A stretch of DNA of 64,000 bases from Streptomyces sp. ISL-1 (GTDB taxonomy: Bacteria; Actinomycetota; Actinomycetes; Streptomycetales; Streptomycetaceae). The translations under genes and the position numbers were made by a program. Below, in pieces: positions 41,529-49,775 of the stretch. The stretch covers positions 1-64,000 of the forward strand of contig NZ_JAGGOI010000022.1 of the NCBI RefSeq assembly GCF_018614585.1, read 5' to 3'. Position 1 is the stretch's first letter, and the number at the start of each line of letters is the position of its first letter. The notes beneath the pieces were generated by a model. It had not been told where the DNA came from. It ran no database searches and worked only from the letters and a program-made list of their open reading frames with translations.

Positions 41529-41862
41529 TTGCTGTCCGCCGTTTTCCGTAAAACTCCTGGCCGAAACAGGGTGTGAGCTTTCACACGCAACGGAGAATTG
41601 CCTTGCGGCGTCGGCTTCGGGCAGAGTCTTGCTTCCGTCAGGCCCCGCATACGGCACACGAGCACCTCCAGAGGTGCACAGCACCACACACAACTCAAAA
41701 CTTGCCGTCGTATGCCGCCCGCGAGCATCATGCGGCAGCCCTCGCAAGAGGGTTGCCCACCGGGCCCGCGTCTCCCGTGACCCAAGTATTGGGGAGACCA
41801 GCGCCAGGGGCACGATTGCGCTCGCGAGGTCACCTATGCGGGCGTGGCTGGAAGGAATACGT
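41529..41862 (+). promoter_or_regulatory. Long leader/promoter region of the SLT-like gene
   Basis: This region of over 330 bp lacks a gene. It contains GTGTGA-GCTT-TCACAC (41571-41586), close to the Streptomyces Crp consensus and able to form a hairpin, and further short inverted repeats (CACCTCCAGAGGTG near 41664, CCCTCGCAAGAGGG near 41740). I do not find the conserved core of the c-di-AMP (ydaO) riboswitch that precedes many streptomycete wall hydrolases. Confidence 0.4.
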
Positions 41863-42555
41863 GTGAGCCGGATCTCGGTGCGGGGATTCGCGGTGGCATC
41901 TGCCACGGCGGTCACCACCGTCGGCGCCGTAGTGGGCGTTGCGTCGGGCAATGCACAGCCCTCGGGCGACAACTTCGAGGCAACGGCAGCCGACGCGACG
42001 CTTCTCGCAGACATACCCGTGGGCCAGCAGGCCCAGATTCAGGTCTCGTCCCTGACGCAGCAGGCCGACGCACAGGCGGCTGCCGCCGACGCGGCCGCGC
42101 AGAAGTCTGCCGAGGAAGCCGCGCGCATCCAGGCCGCCAAGACCGCCAAGGCGAAGAAGGAAGCCGCCGAGGACGAGGCTGAGCGCGAGCGCGAGGCCGC
42201 GGAGGCGCGCGCCAACCGCGACTCCGCGCGCGACGCGACGAGCTTCTCCACGCAGAGCTCCTACACCGTCGCCGAGGTCAAGGCGATCGCGCGACAGATG
42301 GTCCCCGCCGACCAGTTCCAGTGCTTCAGCAACATCGTGGACCACGAGTCCACCTGGAACTACCGCGCGCAGAATGCCTCTTCCGGCGCCTACGGTCTCG
42401 TTCAGGCACTGCCGGGCTCGAAGATGGCCTCGGCCGGCGCCGACTGGCAGACCAACCCGGCGACCCAGATCAAGTGGGGCCTCAACTACATGAACAGCCG
42501 CTACGACAGCCCCTGTGGCGCGTGGTCGTTCTGGCAGGCCAACAACTGGTACTAG
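41863..42555 (+). CDS. Secreted transglycosylase-like SLT protein
   Basis: A 230-residue secreted protein. A signal peptide or anchor (about 1-30) is followed by a long, Ala/Glu/Lys-rich coiled coil (about 60-125) and a C-terminal lysozyme-like domain (about 138-230): FSNIVDHESTWNYRAQNASSGAYGLVQALPGSKM with the likely catalytic Glu in DHEST, then NPATQIKWGLNYMNSRY and AWSFWQANNWY. It would cut peptidoglycan outside the membrane. GTG 41863 follows GGAAGGA; ATG 41836 is an alternative. Ends before a strong hairpin. Confidence 0.88.
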   Translation: MSRISVRGFAVASATAVTTVGAVVGVASGNAQPSGDNFEATAADATLLADIPVGQQAQIQVSSLTQQADAQAAAADAAAQKSAEEAARIQAAKTAKAKKEAAEDEAEREREAAEARANRDSARDATSFSTQSSYTVAEVKAIARQMVPADQFQCFSNIVDHESTWNYRAQNASSGAYGLVQALPGSKMASAGADWQTNPATQIKWGLNYMNSRYDSPCGAWSFWQANNWY

Positions 42556-42578
42556 GGTCCGTCGGCACTCAACTTCTC

Positions 42579-42611
42579 GGAGCCCCCCACCGTCCTACGG
42601 TGGGGGGCTCC
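42579..42611 (+). terminator. Terminator after the SLT-like gene
   Basis: A perfect 14-bp stem (42579-42592 with 42598-42611) with a 5-nt loop. Confidence 0.88.
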
Positions 42612-42673
42612 GTGCGTGTACGGTCGGTCCCGGACAAATCCCGGGGGAGTGGTGGGGGGAAGAGGAAAAGATC

Positions 42674-44044
42674 ATGTCGACACTGCCAGGATGGCTCGCC
42701 GGGCTGGGTGCCGGTCTGACCCGGATCTCCGAGCGCCTGGACGAGCGCCGTGAGGCCGCGGCGGACGACTTGTCCGAGGTACCCGCCACCGCGCCCGTCC
42801 GGGACAGCGTCCCGGCGCCGCCCGCCTACGCACCCGCGATCGCGGCCGGGCCCGACCCGGTCGTCGCGATCGCGGCCAGGCCCGACCCGGTCCTTGCGAT
42901 CCCCTGGGGCATCCGCGTCGCGGCCGAGGCCGGCTGGCGGCTGCTCGTACTGGGGGGCACGCTCTGGGTGTTGATGCGCATCATCAGCGCCGTGCAGCTG
43001 GTGGTCCTCGCCTTCGTCGCCGCGCTGCTCGTCACCGCGATGCTTCAGCCCACCGTGGCCCGGCTGAGGAGGCTCGGCCTGCCGCGCGGGCTCGCCACCG
43101 CGGTCACCGCGATCGCCGGCTTCGTCATCATGGGCCTGGTCGGCTGGTTCGTGGTCTGGCAGGTGATGGACAACCTCGACAACCTCTCCGACCGGGTCAG
43201 GGACGGTATCGAGGAGCTCAAGCGCTGGCTGCTGGACAGCCCCTTCCATGTGACCGAGTCCCAGATCAACGACATAGCGAAGAACCTCAGCGACACCATC
43301 GGGACCAACACCGAGGAGATCACCTCGGCCGGTCTGCAGGGCGTGACGGTGATGGTCGAGATACTGACCGGCATTCTGCTGGCGATGTTCTCCACGCTCT
43401 TCCTGCTGTACGACGGGAAGCGCATCTGGCACTGGGTGTTGGGGCTGGTCCCGGCGCAGGCCCGCGAGGGAGTCGCCGGAGCGGGGCCGCGAGCGTGGGG
43501 CACGCTGACGGCCTATGTGCGCGGCACGGTGATAGTGGCCCTGATCGACGCGATCTTCATCGGCCTCGGCATCTACTTCCTCGATGTCCCGATGGCCGTG
43601 CCGCTCGCCGTGTTCATCTTCCTGTTCGCCTTCATCCCGCTGGTGGGCGCGGTCGTCTCCGGTGCGCTCGCGGTCGTCGTCGCGCTGGTCACGCAGGGCG
43701 TGTTCACCGCATTGATGGTGCTGATCGTCGTCCTCGCCGTACAGCAGCTCGAGGGCCATGTGCTGCAGCCCTTCATCCTGGGCCGCGCGGTGCGGGTGCA
43801 TCCCCTCGCGGTCGTCCTGGCCGTCGCGGCGGGCGGGTTGATCGCCGGGATCGGCGGCGCGGTCGTGGCGGTGCCGCTGGTGGCGGTGACCAATACGGTG
43901 GTCGGCTATCTGCGGGCGTACAGCAAGGAGCAGACCCTGCACGGCACGCCGCCGCCGCACAGCGCCCCGACGGCTGAGGTTGCGTCTGCTCCGGGGCCTT
44001 CCCCGGCGGCCGCGACCGCCCCGGTCGTGGAGGAGGGTGTCTGA
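42674..44044 (+). CDS. AI-2E family transporter
   Basis: A 456-residue membrane protein of the AI-2E (TqsA/PerM-like) family. A soluble N-terminus (1-75) with a duplicated PDPVVAIAARPDPVLAI stretch precedes a helix pair, the extracytoplasmic segment (about 165-235) and the C-terminal helices with LAVFIFLFAFIPLVGAVVSG and VQQLEGHVLQPFILGRAVRVHPLAVV, which is the family signature. Members export autoinducer-2 or act as Na+/H+ antiporters; the substrate here is unknown. ATG 42674 follows AAGAGGAAAAG. The tail is Pro/Ala-rich. Confidence 0.9.
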   Translation: MSTLPGWLAGLGAGLTRISERLDERREAAADDLSEVPATAPVRDSVPAPPAYAPAIAAGPDPVVAIAARPDPVLAIPWGIRVAAEAGWRLLVLGGTLWVLMRIISAVQLVVLAFVAALLVTAMLQPTVARLRRLGLPRGLATAVTAIAGFVIMGLVGWFVVWQVMDNLDNLSDRVRDGIEELKRWLLDSPFHVTESQINDIAKNLSDTIGTNTEEITSAGLQGVTVMVEILTGILLAMFSTLFLLYDGKRIWHWVLGLVPAQAREGVAGAGPRAWGTLTAYVRGTVIVALIDAIFIGLGIYFLDVPMAVPLAVFIFLFAFIPLVGAVVSGALAVVVALVTQGVFTALMVLIVVLAVQQLEGHVLQPFILGRAVRVHPLAVVLAVAAGGLIAGIGGAVVAVPLVAVTNTVVGYLRAYSKEQTLHGTPPPHSAPTAEVASAPGPSPAAATAPVVEEGV

Positions 44045-44094
44045 CAGGGCACCTGACAGCCAGGCTCAAGAGCTACAGCCGGGCTCAAGACTGA

Positions 44095-44132
44095 CGAAGG
44101 GCCCCGCCGACTCCGGTCGGCGGGGCCCTTCG
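44095..44132. terminator. Bidirectional terminator
   Basis: A perfect 17-bp stem (44095-44111 with 44116-44132) and 4-nt loop between the convergent AI-2E and ahpD genes. Confidence 0.9.
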
Positions 44133-44150
44133 TACGCGTAGGCGCTGAAA

Positions 44151-44684
44151 CTACTCGGCCAGCGCGGCTTCCGCGTCCAGCGTCGTGCCCACGGCCTGGA
44201 TCACCGCGGCGATCTTGAAGGCTTCCTGGATCGTCTCGCGGTCCACGCCGGCCTTGCGGAGCACCTGCTCGTGCGAGTCGAGGCACTGGCCGCAGCCGTT
44301 GATGGCGGAGACGGCGAGCGACCACAGTTCGAAGTCGACCTTCTCCACGCCCGGGTTGCCGATGACGTTCATCCGCAGGCCCGCGCGAAGCGTCCCGTAC
44401 TCCGGGTCCGACAGCAGGTGCCGGGTCCGGTAGAAGACGTTGTTCATCGCCATGACGGCGGCGGCCGACTTGGCGGCGGAGTACGCCTCGGGGGAGAGGT
44501 TGGCCTTGGCCTCGGGCTCCAGCTCGCGCAGCACCTTCGGCGAGCGCGAAGCGATCGCGCAGGCCAGGACGGTGCCCCAGAGCTGCTGCTGAGGCAGGTC
44601 GCTGTTGCCGATCACCGAACCGAGGTTCAGCTTCAGGTCCTTGGCGAAGTCCGGTACCGCGGACTTGAGTTCATCGAGAGACAT
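44151..44684 (-). CDS. ahpD: Alkyl hydroperoxidase AhpD
   Basis: A 177-residue AhpD, which reduces AhpC and has weak peroxidase activity itself. The redox centre is CGQCLDSHEQVLRKAG with the two cysteines and the proton-relay histidine. The all-helical fold and length match AhpD of Streptomyces and Mycobacterium. ATG 44684 lies 6 nt after the ahpC stop, so ahpC-ahpD form one operon, controlled by the divergent oxyR product. Confidence 0.95.
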   Translation of the reverse strand: MSLDELKSAVPDFAKDLKLNLGSVIGNSDLPQQQLWGTVLACAIASRSPKVLRELEPEAKANLSPEAYSAAKSAAAVMAMNNVFYRTRHLLSDPEYGTLRAGLRMNVIGNPGVEKVDFELWSLAVSAINGCGQCLDSHEQVLRKAGVDRETIQEAFKIAAVIQAVGTTLDAEAALAE

Positions 44685-44690
44685 TCCGGA

Positions 44691-45245
44691 TCACTCCCCT
44701 GACAGCAGCGCGACCGGGTCAAGGGTGTTCTCGCCCTTGGTCCAGTTGCACGGGCACAGCTCATCGGTCTGCAGGGCGTCGAGCACCCGCAGGACCTCCT
44801 TGGGGTTACGGCCGACGGAGCCGGCGGTCACCATGGTGAACTGGATCTCGTTGTTCGGGTCGACGATGAAGACGGCGCGCTGCGCGAAGCCGTCCTCGCC
44901 CTCGATTCCGAGGTCGCTCATGAGCTCGTGCTTGGAGTCGGCCATCATCGGGAAGGGCAGGTCACGCAGGTCGGCGTGGTCCTTGCGCCAGGCGTGGTGG
45001 ACGAACTCGGAGTCGCCCGAGAAGCCCAGGATCTGGGCGTCACGGTCGGCGAACTCGTCGTTCAGCTTGCCGAAGGCGGCTATCTCGGTGGGGCAGACAA
45101 AGGTGAAGTCCTTGGGCCACGCGAAGACGACCTTCCACTTGCCCTCGTAGGACTTGTGGGAGATCTCCGCGAACTCCTTGCCGCTCTCCATCGAGACGCA
45201 GGCAGTCAGTTCGAAAGTGGGGAACTGGTCACCGACAGTGAGCAC
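44691..45245 (-). CDS. ahpC: Peroxiredoxin AhpC
   Basis: A 184-residue two-cysteine peroxiredoxin. The peroxidatic cysteine is Cys51 in DFTFVCPTE; the C-terminal resolving cysteines are in DELCPCNW. It reduces hydrogen peroxide and organic hydroperoxides. I chose GTG 45245 (VLTVGDQFP) since AAGGAG lies 5-6 nt before it; an upstream ATG at 45260 would overlap that site. It is first in the operon with ahpD and divergent from oxyR. Confidence 0.95.
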   Translation of the reverse strand: MLTVGDQFPTFELTACVSMESGKEFAEISHKSYEGKWKVVFAWPKDFTFVCPTEIAAFGKLNDEFADRDAQILGFSGDSEFVHHAWRKDHADLRDLPFPMMADSKHELMSDLGIEGEDGFAQRAVFIVDPNNEIQFTMVTAGSVGRNPKEVLRVLDALQTDELCPCNWTKGENTLDPVALLSGE

Positions 45246-45325
45246 GCGCTCTCCTTGCATACAGGAAGTCCCTTTTGAGGCCTTCCAGGGGTTGGACGGA
45301 TCTTGATCCTGGCACAGAGTGCATT

Positions 45326-45360
45326 GATCACGGAAATAGCTAGACTCGGTCATCGTGATC
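45326..45360. promoter_or_regulatory. Candidate OxyR operator between ahpC and oxyR
   Basis: GATCACG (45326-45332) and CGTGATC (45354-45360) form a perfect 7-bp inverted repeat with a 21-bp centre containing ATAGCTAGA, placed midway between the divergent genes. The wide spacing fits a LysR-type tetramer. No direct evidence of binding. Confidence 0.55.
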
Positions 45361-45374
45361 GGAGGTACCTATCA

Positions 45375-46319
45375 GTGTCACTGTCAAACAGGGGTAAACA
45401 GCCCACTCTCGCCCAGCTGCGCGCCTTCGCCGCCGTCGCCGAGCATCTGCACTTCCGGGACGCGGCGGGCGCAATCGGGATGAGTCAGCCCGCACTCTCC
45501 GGCGCCGTGTCGGCGCTGGAGGAGGCACTCGGTGTCCAGCTCCTGGAGCGTACGACCCGCAGGGTGCTGCTCTCCTCGGCCGGTGAGCGGCTCGCGGTGC
45601 GGGCCAAGGCCGTGCTGGACGCGGTCGGCGAGCTGCTCGAGGAGGCCGACGCTGTACGGGCTCCCTTCACCGGGGTTCTCCGGCTCGGCGTGATCCCGAC
45701 CGTCGCGCCCTATCTGCTGCCGACCGTGCTGCGGCTGGTGCACGAGACGTACTCCGACCTCGACCTGCAGGTCCACGAGGAGCAGACGTCCTCGCTGCTG
45801 GACGGGCTGACGGGCGGACGGCTCGATCTGCTGCTGCTCGCCGTGCCGCTCGGAGTGCCCGGTGTCACCGAGCTGCCACTCTTCGACGAGGACTTCGTCC
45901 TGGTCACGCCGGACGACCACTGGCTCGGCGGGCGCCAGGACATCCCGCGCGAGGCACTGCGCGAGCTGCATCTGCTGCTGCTTGACGAGGGCCACTGTCT
46001 GCGTGACCAGGCACTCGACATCTGCCGGGAGGCGGGCCGTACCGAAGGCGCCCCGGTGACCACTACCGCCGCCGGTCTGTCGACCCTGGTCCAGCTGGTC
46101 GCGGGCGGGCTCGGCGTGACGCTGCTGCCGCGTACCGCGGTCGAGGTGGAGACCGGCCGTGCCGGGCGGCTGCAGACCGGGTACTTCGCCGAGCCGGCCC
46201 CCGCACGCCGGATCGCCCTGGCGATGCGCGCGGGTGCGGCACGCCACGGCGAGTTCGAGGAGTTCGCACAGGCGCTGAGGGACGCGATGCGCCGGCTGCC
46301 CGTACGAGTACTGAGCTGA
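45375..46319 (+). CDS. oxyR: OxyR, LysR-family peroxide sensor
   Basis: A 314-residue LysR regulator. Helix-turn-helix at about 10-70 (LAQLRAFAAVAEHLHFRDAAGAIGMSQPALSGAVSALE); the sensor domain has DEGHCLRDQALDIC with Cys208 and Cys217, the same spacing as the redox pair of E. coli OxyR. It should activate ahpCD upon oxidation. GTG 45375 stands 9 nt after GGAGG. It is divergent from ahpC, with a 7-bp inverted repeat between. Confidence 0.95.
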   Translation: MSLSNRGKQPTLAQLRAFAAVAEHLHFRDAAGAIGMSQPALSGAVSALEEALGVQLLERTTRRVLLSSAGERLAVRAKAVLDAVGELLEEADAVRAPFTGVLRLGVIPTVAPYLLPTVLRLVHETYSDLDLQVHEEQTSSLLDGLTGGRLDLLLLAVPLGVPGVTELPLFDEDFVLVTPDDHWLGGRQDIPREALRELHLLLLDEGHCLRDQALDICREAGRTEGAPVTTTAAGLSTLVQLVAGGLGVTLLPRTAVEVETGRAGRLQTGYFAEPAPARRIALAMRAGAARHGEFEEFAQALRDAMRRLPVRVLS

Positions 46320-46366
46320 CCGACGGGGCCGCGCCGGTTACTTGAGTACGCAGCCCTGCGGGCGCA

Positions 46367-46533
46367 TCATCCGCGCAGCGGCGACAGGCTGAGCGGCGTC
46401 ACGATCAGTATCACCGCCGCGCCCGCGCCGGCCGGCGGCAGGAAGAGCCGCCGGTCGGTCACCTGCCCGGCGATCGGCTCGAGCATCACGGCGCCGAGCC
46501 GAGGCCGACGAGGAGGAAGCCCGCGGGGGTCAT
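46367..46533 (-). pseudogene. Remnant of a small membrane (transporter-like) protein
   Basis: ATG 46533 overlaps the PadR stop by 4 nt (ATGA). It reads MTPAGFLLVGLGSA and stops after one more codon, but a one-base shift continues as VMLEPIAGQVTDRRLF and a hydrophobic segment ending TPLSLSPLRG. The two pieces look like the fused ends of a membrane transporter, for instance an MFS or multidrug type, with its middle lost and the frame broken. PadR genes often control such a downstream transporter. Confidence 0.5.
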
Positions 46534-47054
46534 CCGCGCACCGCCTTGGCGAGCGGGTCGAGGCGGGCGACGGTCAGTTCCAGCCAGCGCAGATCCGCTT
46601 CGAGATGGAAGAGCGCGTGGTCGCAGATGAGTTGATCGGCGAGGTCACCGCCGCGCTTGCGGTCGGTGAGGGTGCGCATGAGCCGCAGATGCTCGGCCCG
46701 CTGCGAATCGAGCAGCTCGGCGGCACTGCGGCCGGTGAGCAGGGCGAGGACGACCTTGGTGTAGAGGGTCGACTGAAGATACGGCTCGGGCTTCTCGGGC
46801 TGCGCGAGCCACTGCGACATGTCGGTGATCCCGGCGTCGGTGATGGCGTACCGCTTGCGCTCGGGCCCACCGCCGGCCTCGATGCCGTCGACCTCGACGA
46901 GGCCGTTCTTGAGGAGACGGGACAAGGTGGCGTAGACCTGCCCGTAGTGGAGGGGCCGGTCGTGGCCGAACTTTTCGTCGAAGGCGCGCTTGAGGTCGTA
47001 GCCGTGGCGTGGGCCGGACTCGAGGAGACCGAGGAGGGTGTGACCGATGGCCAT
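46530..47054 (-). CDS. PadR-family transcriptional regulator
   Basis: A 174-residue PadR-like regulator: N-terminal winged helix (LLGLLESGPRHGYDLKRAFDEKF, YGQVYATLSRLLKNGLVEV, RKRYAITDAG) and a helical C-terminal dimerisation domain (Vir-C type, about 95-170). PadR proteins usually repress themselves and a neighbouring transporter. The palindrome TATACAC-CTC-GTGTATA lies directly upstream. Its coupled downstream gene is a truncated remnant, so this regulator may have lost its partner. Confidence 0.92.
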   Translation of the reverse strand: MAIGHTLLGLLESGPRHGYDLKRAFDEKFGHDRPLHYGQVYATLSRLLKNGLVEVDGIEAGGGPERKRYAITDAGITDMSQWLAQPEKPEPYLQSTLYTKVVLALLTGRSAAELLDSQRAEHLRLMRTLTDRKRGGDLADQLICDHALFHLEADLRWLELTVARLDPLAKAVRG

Positions 47055-47063
47055 GAGCGGGAC

Positions 47064-47094
47064 TATACACCTCGTGTATACGCGTGGTGTACAG
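47064..47094. promoter_or_regulatory. Probable PadR operator
   Basis: TATACAC-CTC-GTGTATA (47064-47080) is a perfect inverted repeat starting 10 nt upstream of the padR start. A second, overlapping GTATAC-N5-GTGTAC follows. The sequence is AT-rich for its surroundings and has the form of known PadR sites. Confidence 0.7.
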
Positions 47095-47372
47095 ATCTTT
47101 TCCGGCCATGAAAGGGGGCGGGTGCGCGGGCTTCGCCGCCCGGGCGGGCAGCGCAGGCTCTGCTAACACTTTTACTTCGATCGCAACCTTGAGCCCCTCT
47201 CGTGAGTCGGTTCCTTGAGACGGGGTGCTCATTGTCACGTCCTGACAAGACCGGATGAGTGGCCCTTTGTCTGTACCGGCGGTGTTAGCTTTCTGAGCTG
47301 ATCTGAGACCGAGCAGACCGAACAACCGAACAGACCAAGCAGACCGAACAGCGAGAGCGGAGCAACGAAGCG
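47095..47372 (+). promoter_or_regulatory. Penicillin-binding protein gene upstream region
   Basis: About 280 bp without a gene. Near 47308-47351 it holds repeated ACCGAAC/AGACCGAACA units, the same words as in the carboxypeptidase leader at 12918-12970. TGCTAACACTTTTACTTCG near 47160 is locally AT-rich and may be part of a promoter. Confidence 0.45.
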
Positions 47373-49592
47373 ATGGGCCGAGCGGAAGCGCGACAGGCCC
47401 GGCAGCGTGGGGCGCGCCGGGCGCAGAATGCCAGGCCCACGGGCATCCGGCGGTTCTTCACCTGGAGGAAGCTGCTGGGTACCTTCTTCGGCTTCTGCCT
47501 GCTGGCGATGGGCGCGTTCTTCGTGATCTATCTGATCGTGCCGGTGCCCTCGGCCAATGCCCAGGCCGAGATGCAGAGCAACGTCTACAAGTACAGCGAC
47601 GGCAAGATCCTCGGCCGCACCGGCACCGTCAACCGCGAGATCGTCGGGCTCGAGAAGATCCCCAAGGACGTCCAGTACAGCTTCGTCGCCGCCGAGAACA
47701 AGACCTTCTTCAAGGACTCCGGAGTCGACCTCAAGGGCACTGCCCGCGGCCTGATGAACACCCTCACCGGCAAGGGCAAGCAGGGCGGCTCGACGATCAC
47801 GCAGCAGTACGTCAAGAACTACTACCTCGACCAGGACCAGACGGTCACCCGCAAGCTCAAAGAGCTGGTGATCTCGCTCAAGGTGGACCAGAAGAAGGAA
47901 AAGAGCGAGATCCTCGCCGGCTACATGAACACCAGTTACTACGGGCGAGGCGCGTACGGAATCCAGGCCGCCGCCCAGGCGTACTACCGCGTCGACGCGT
48001 CCGAACTGACCGTCGACCAGGGCGCGTACCTCGCCGCTCTCCTTCAGGCCCCCAGCCAGTACGACTGGGCGCTCGCCTCCGACACCGGCAAGAAGCTGGT
48101 CACCGAGCGCTGGAACTACGTGCTCGACAACATGGTCGAGGAGAACTGGCTCGACTCCGGCGAGCGGGTTGGCCTGAAGTTCCCCGCCCCCAAGACTCCG
48201 AAGGCGGCCCCCGGCATGGGCGGCCAGACCGGCTACCTGGTCAGCGCGGCCAACGCCGAGCTGCAGCGCCAGGGCGTCAGCGAGGACGAGATCGAGGCCG
48301 GCGGCTGGACGATCACCCTCAACATCGACGAGAAGCGTCAGAAGCAGCTGGTCAAGGCGGTCAACGAGCAGCTCGAGGAGAAGCTCGAGCGCAAGAGTGA
48401 CAAGGCCGACGCGACCGTCCAGGCGGGGGCGACCTCCGTCGACCCGAAGACCGGTCATGTCGTCGCGCTCTACGGCGGCATCGGCGCCACCGAGCACTGG
48501 CTGTCCAACGCCACCCGGCGCGACTACCAGCCCGCCTCGACCTTCAAGCCCGTCGTCCTCGCCTCCGCCCTGGAGAACGGGTCCAAGACGCAGGACGGCG
48601 AACCGATCGGCCTCAAGACCACGTACGACGGCACCAGCAAGCGGCCCGTCGAGGGCAGCGACACCCCCTTCGCGCCGGAGAACGAGGACGACCGGGACTA
48701 CGGCCCGGTCACCGTCCAGAGGGCCACGAACAGCTCGATCAACTCCGTCTTCGCGCAGATGATCGTCGACGTCGGCCCGGACAAGGCGAAGAAGACCGCA
48801 CTCGACCTCGGCATGAAGGACGGCCAGGGCTGGCCGGAGAGGCCCGCGATGTCACTCGGCACGATGGGCGCCTCCACCTGGGACATGGCCGCCGTGTACG
48901 CGACTCTCGACAACCACGGCAAGAAGGTCACGCCGACGATCGTGAAGTCCGCCGAGCACCAGGTCCGCGAGGCCGGCCTGGTGGACCCGATCGGCGACCA
49001 GGTCATCAGCCGTGAGGCGGCGGACACCACCACCGCGGCCATGACGGGAGTCGTCAGGAGCGGCTCGGGCAGGAACGCGGCCGGCGAGTACGAGGCGGCG
49101 GGCAAGACCGGTACCTCGGAGAACAACCGCTCGGCGTGGTTCGTGGGCTACACCCCCGAACTCGTCACCGCCGTCGCCCTGTTCGGCGAGGAGCCCAAGG
49201 GCGCGCAGGTCACGCTGACCGACACCGTCAACGCGGGCCGAGCCAACGGTGGTGGCGTACCGGCCAAGATCTGGCAGCAGTACACGACGGGCGCGCTGAA
49301 CGGCGGCTCGGACGCCGCGTTCAGCCTTGAGGTCGACGAGACCGCGACCGCGGACCCGGATCCGACGCCGACGGACACACCGACCGAGGCGCCGACGCCG
49401 ACGCCGACCCGGGAGCCGGAGGAGACGCCGACGCCGACCCCGACGCAGACGCCCACCGAGACGCCGACGGACGATCCGACGCCGACCCCGACCAGGACGC
49501 CGACGGGTGAGCCGACCTTCACGCCGCCGACCGATCCGATCGACGGCGACCCGGGCAGGCCGAACAGCGCCCAGGGCGCCGTCGAACCGTAG
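47373..49592 (+). CDS. Class A penicillin-binding protein (PBP1-type)
   Basis: A 739-residue bifunctional peptidoglycan synthase. After a basic cytoplasmic start and one membrane anchor (about 34-57) comes the GT51 glycosyltransferase (about 70-240; AAENKTFFKDSG, GGSTITQQYVKNYYL, GYMNTSYYGRGAYGIQAAA) and the transpeptidase (about 335-610) with Ser389 in PASTFK, SSIN and KTGTS motifs. The tail (about 655-720) is a Thr-Pro repeat region, common in actinobacterial PBPs and likely wall-spanning. ATG 47373 follows GAGAGCGGAG. A hairpin terminator follows at 49625-49672. Confidence 0.94.
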   Translation: MGRAEARQARQRGARRAQNARPTGIRRFFTWRKLLGTFFGFCLLAMGAFFVIYLIVPVPSANAQAEMQSNVYKYSDGKILGRTGTVNREIVGLEKIPKDVQYSFVAAENKTFFKDSGVDLKGTARGLMNTLTGKGKQGGSTITQQYVKNYYLDQDQTVTRKLKELVISLKVDQKKEKSEILAGYMNTSYYGRGAYGIQAAAQAYYRVDASELTVDQGAYLAALLQAPSQYDWALASDTGKKLVTERWNYVLDNMVEENWLDSGERVGLKFPAPKTPKAAPGMGGQTGYLVSAANAELQRQGVSEDEIEAGGWTITLNIDEKRQKQLVKAVNEQLEEKLERKSDKADATVQAGATSVDPKTGHVVALYGGIGATEHWLSNATRRDYQPASTFKPVVLASALENGSKTQDGEPIGLKTTYDGTSKRPVEGSDTPFAPENEDDRDYGPVTVQRATNSSINSVFAQMIVDVGPDKAKKTALDLGMKDGQGWPERPAMSLGTMGASTWDMAAVYATLDNHGKKVTPTIVKSAEHQVREAGLVDPIGDQVISREAADTTTAAMTGVVRSGSGRNAAGEYEAAGKTGTSENNRSAWFVGYTPELVTAVALFGEEPKGAQVTLTDTVNAGRANGGGVPAKIWQQYTTGALNGGSDAAFSLEVDETATADPDPTPTDTPTEAPTPTPTREPEETPTPTPTQTPTETPTDDPTPTPTRTPTGEPTFTPPTDPIDGDPGRPNSAQGAVEP

Positions 49593-49624
49593 GCCGGTAG
49601 CCGTCAGGCCATGGCCGTCATGAC

Positions 49625-49672
49625 ACGACTGTGCCCGCGACGCCCGGCTTCCGGGTCCGCGGGCACAGTCGT
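49625..49672. terminator. Terminator after the PBP gene
   Basis: A perfect 15-bp stem (49625-49639 with 49658-49672), with an inner CCCGG/CCGGG pairing, between convergent genes. Confidence 0.82.
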
Positions 49673-49775
49673 ATGCGCTGTCGGCCGCCGTTCACGTTCG
49701 ACACCAGCCGGTGAGGCGCGGCGTCGTCGAGGACTTGGCGGACCATGATCTGGCCCTGGTACGAGCTATGCCGTT

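Noticed and set aside
41529..41862. c-di-AMP (ydaO) riboswitch before the SLT-like gene
   Set aside because: Such switches precede many streptomycete wall hydrolases, but I cannot find the conserved core motifs in this leader.
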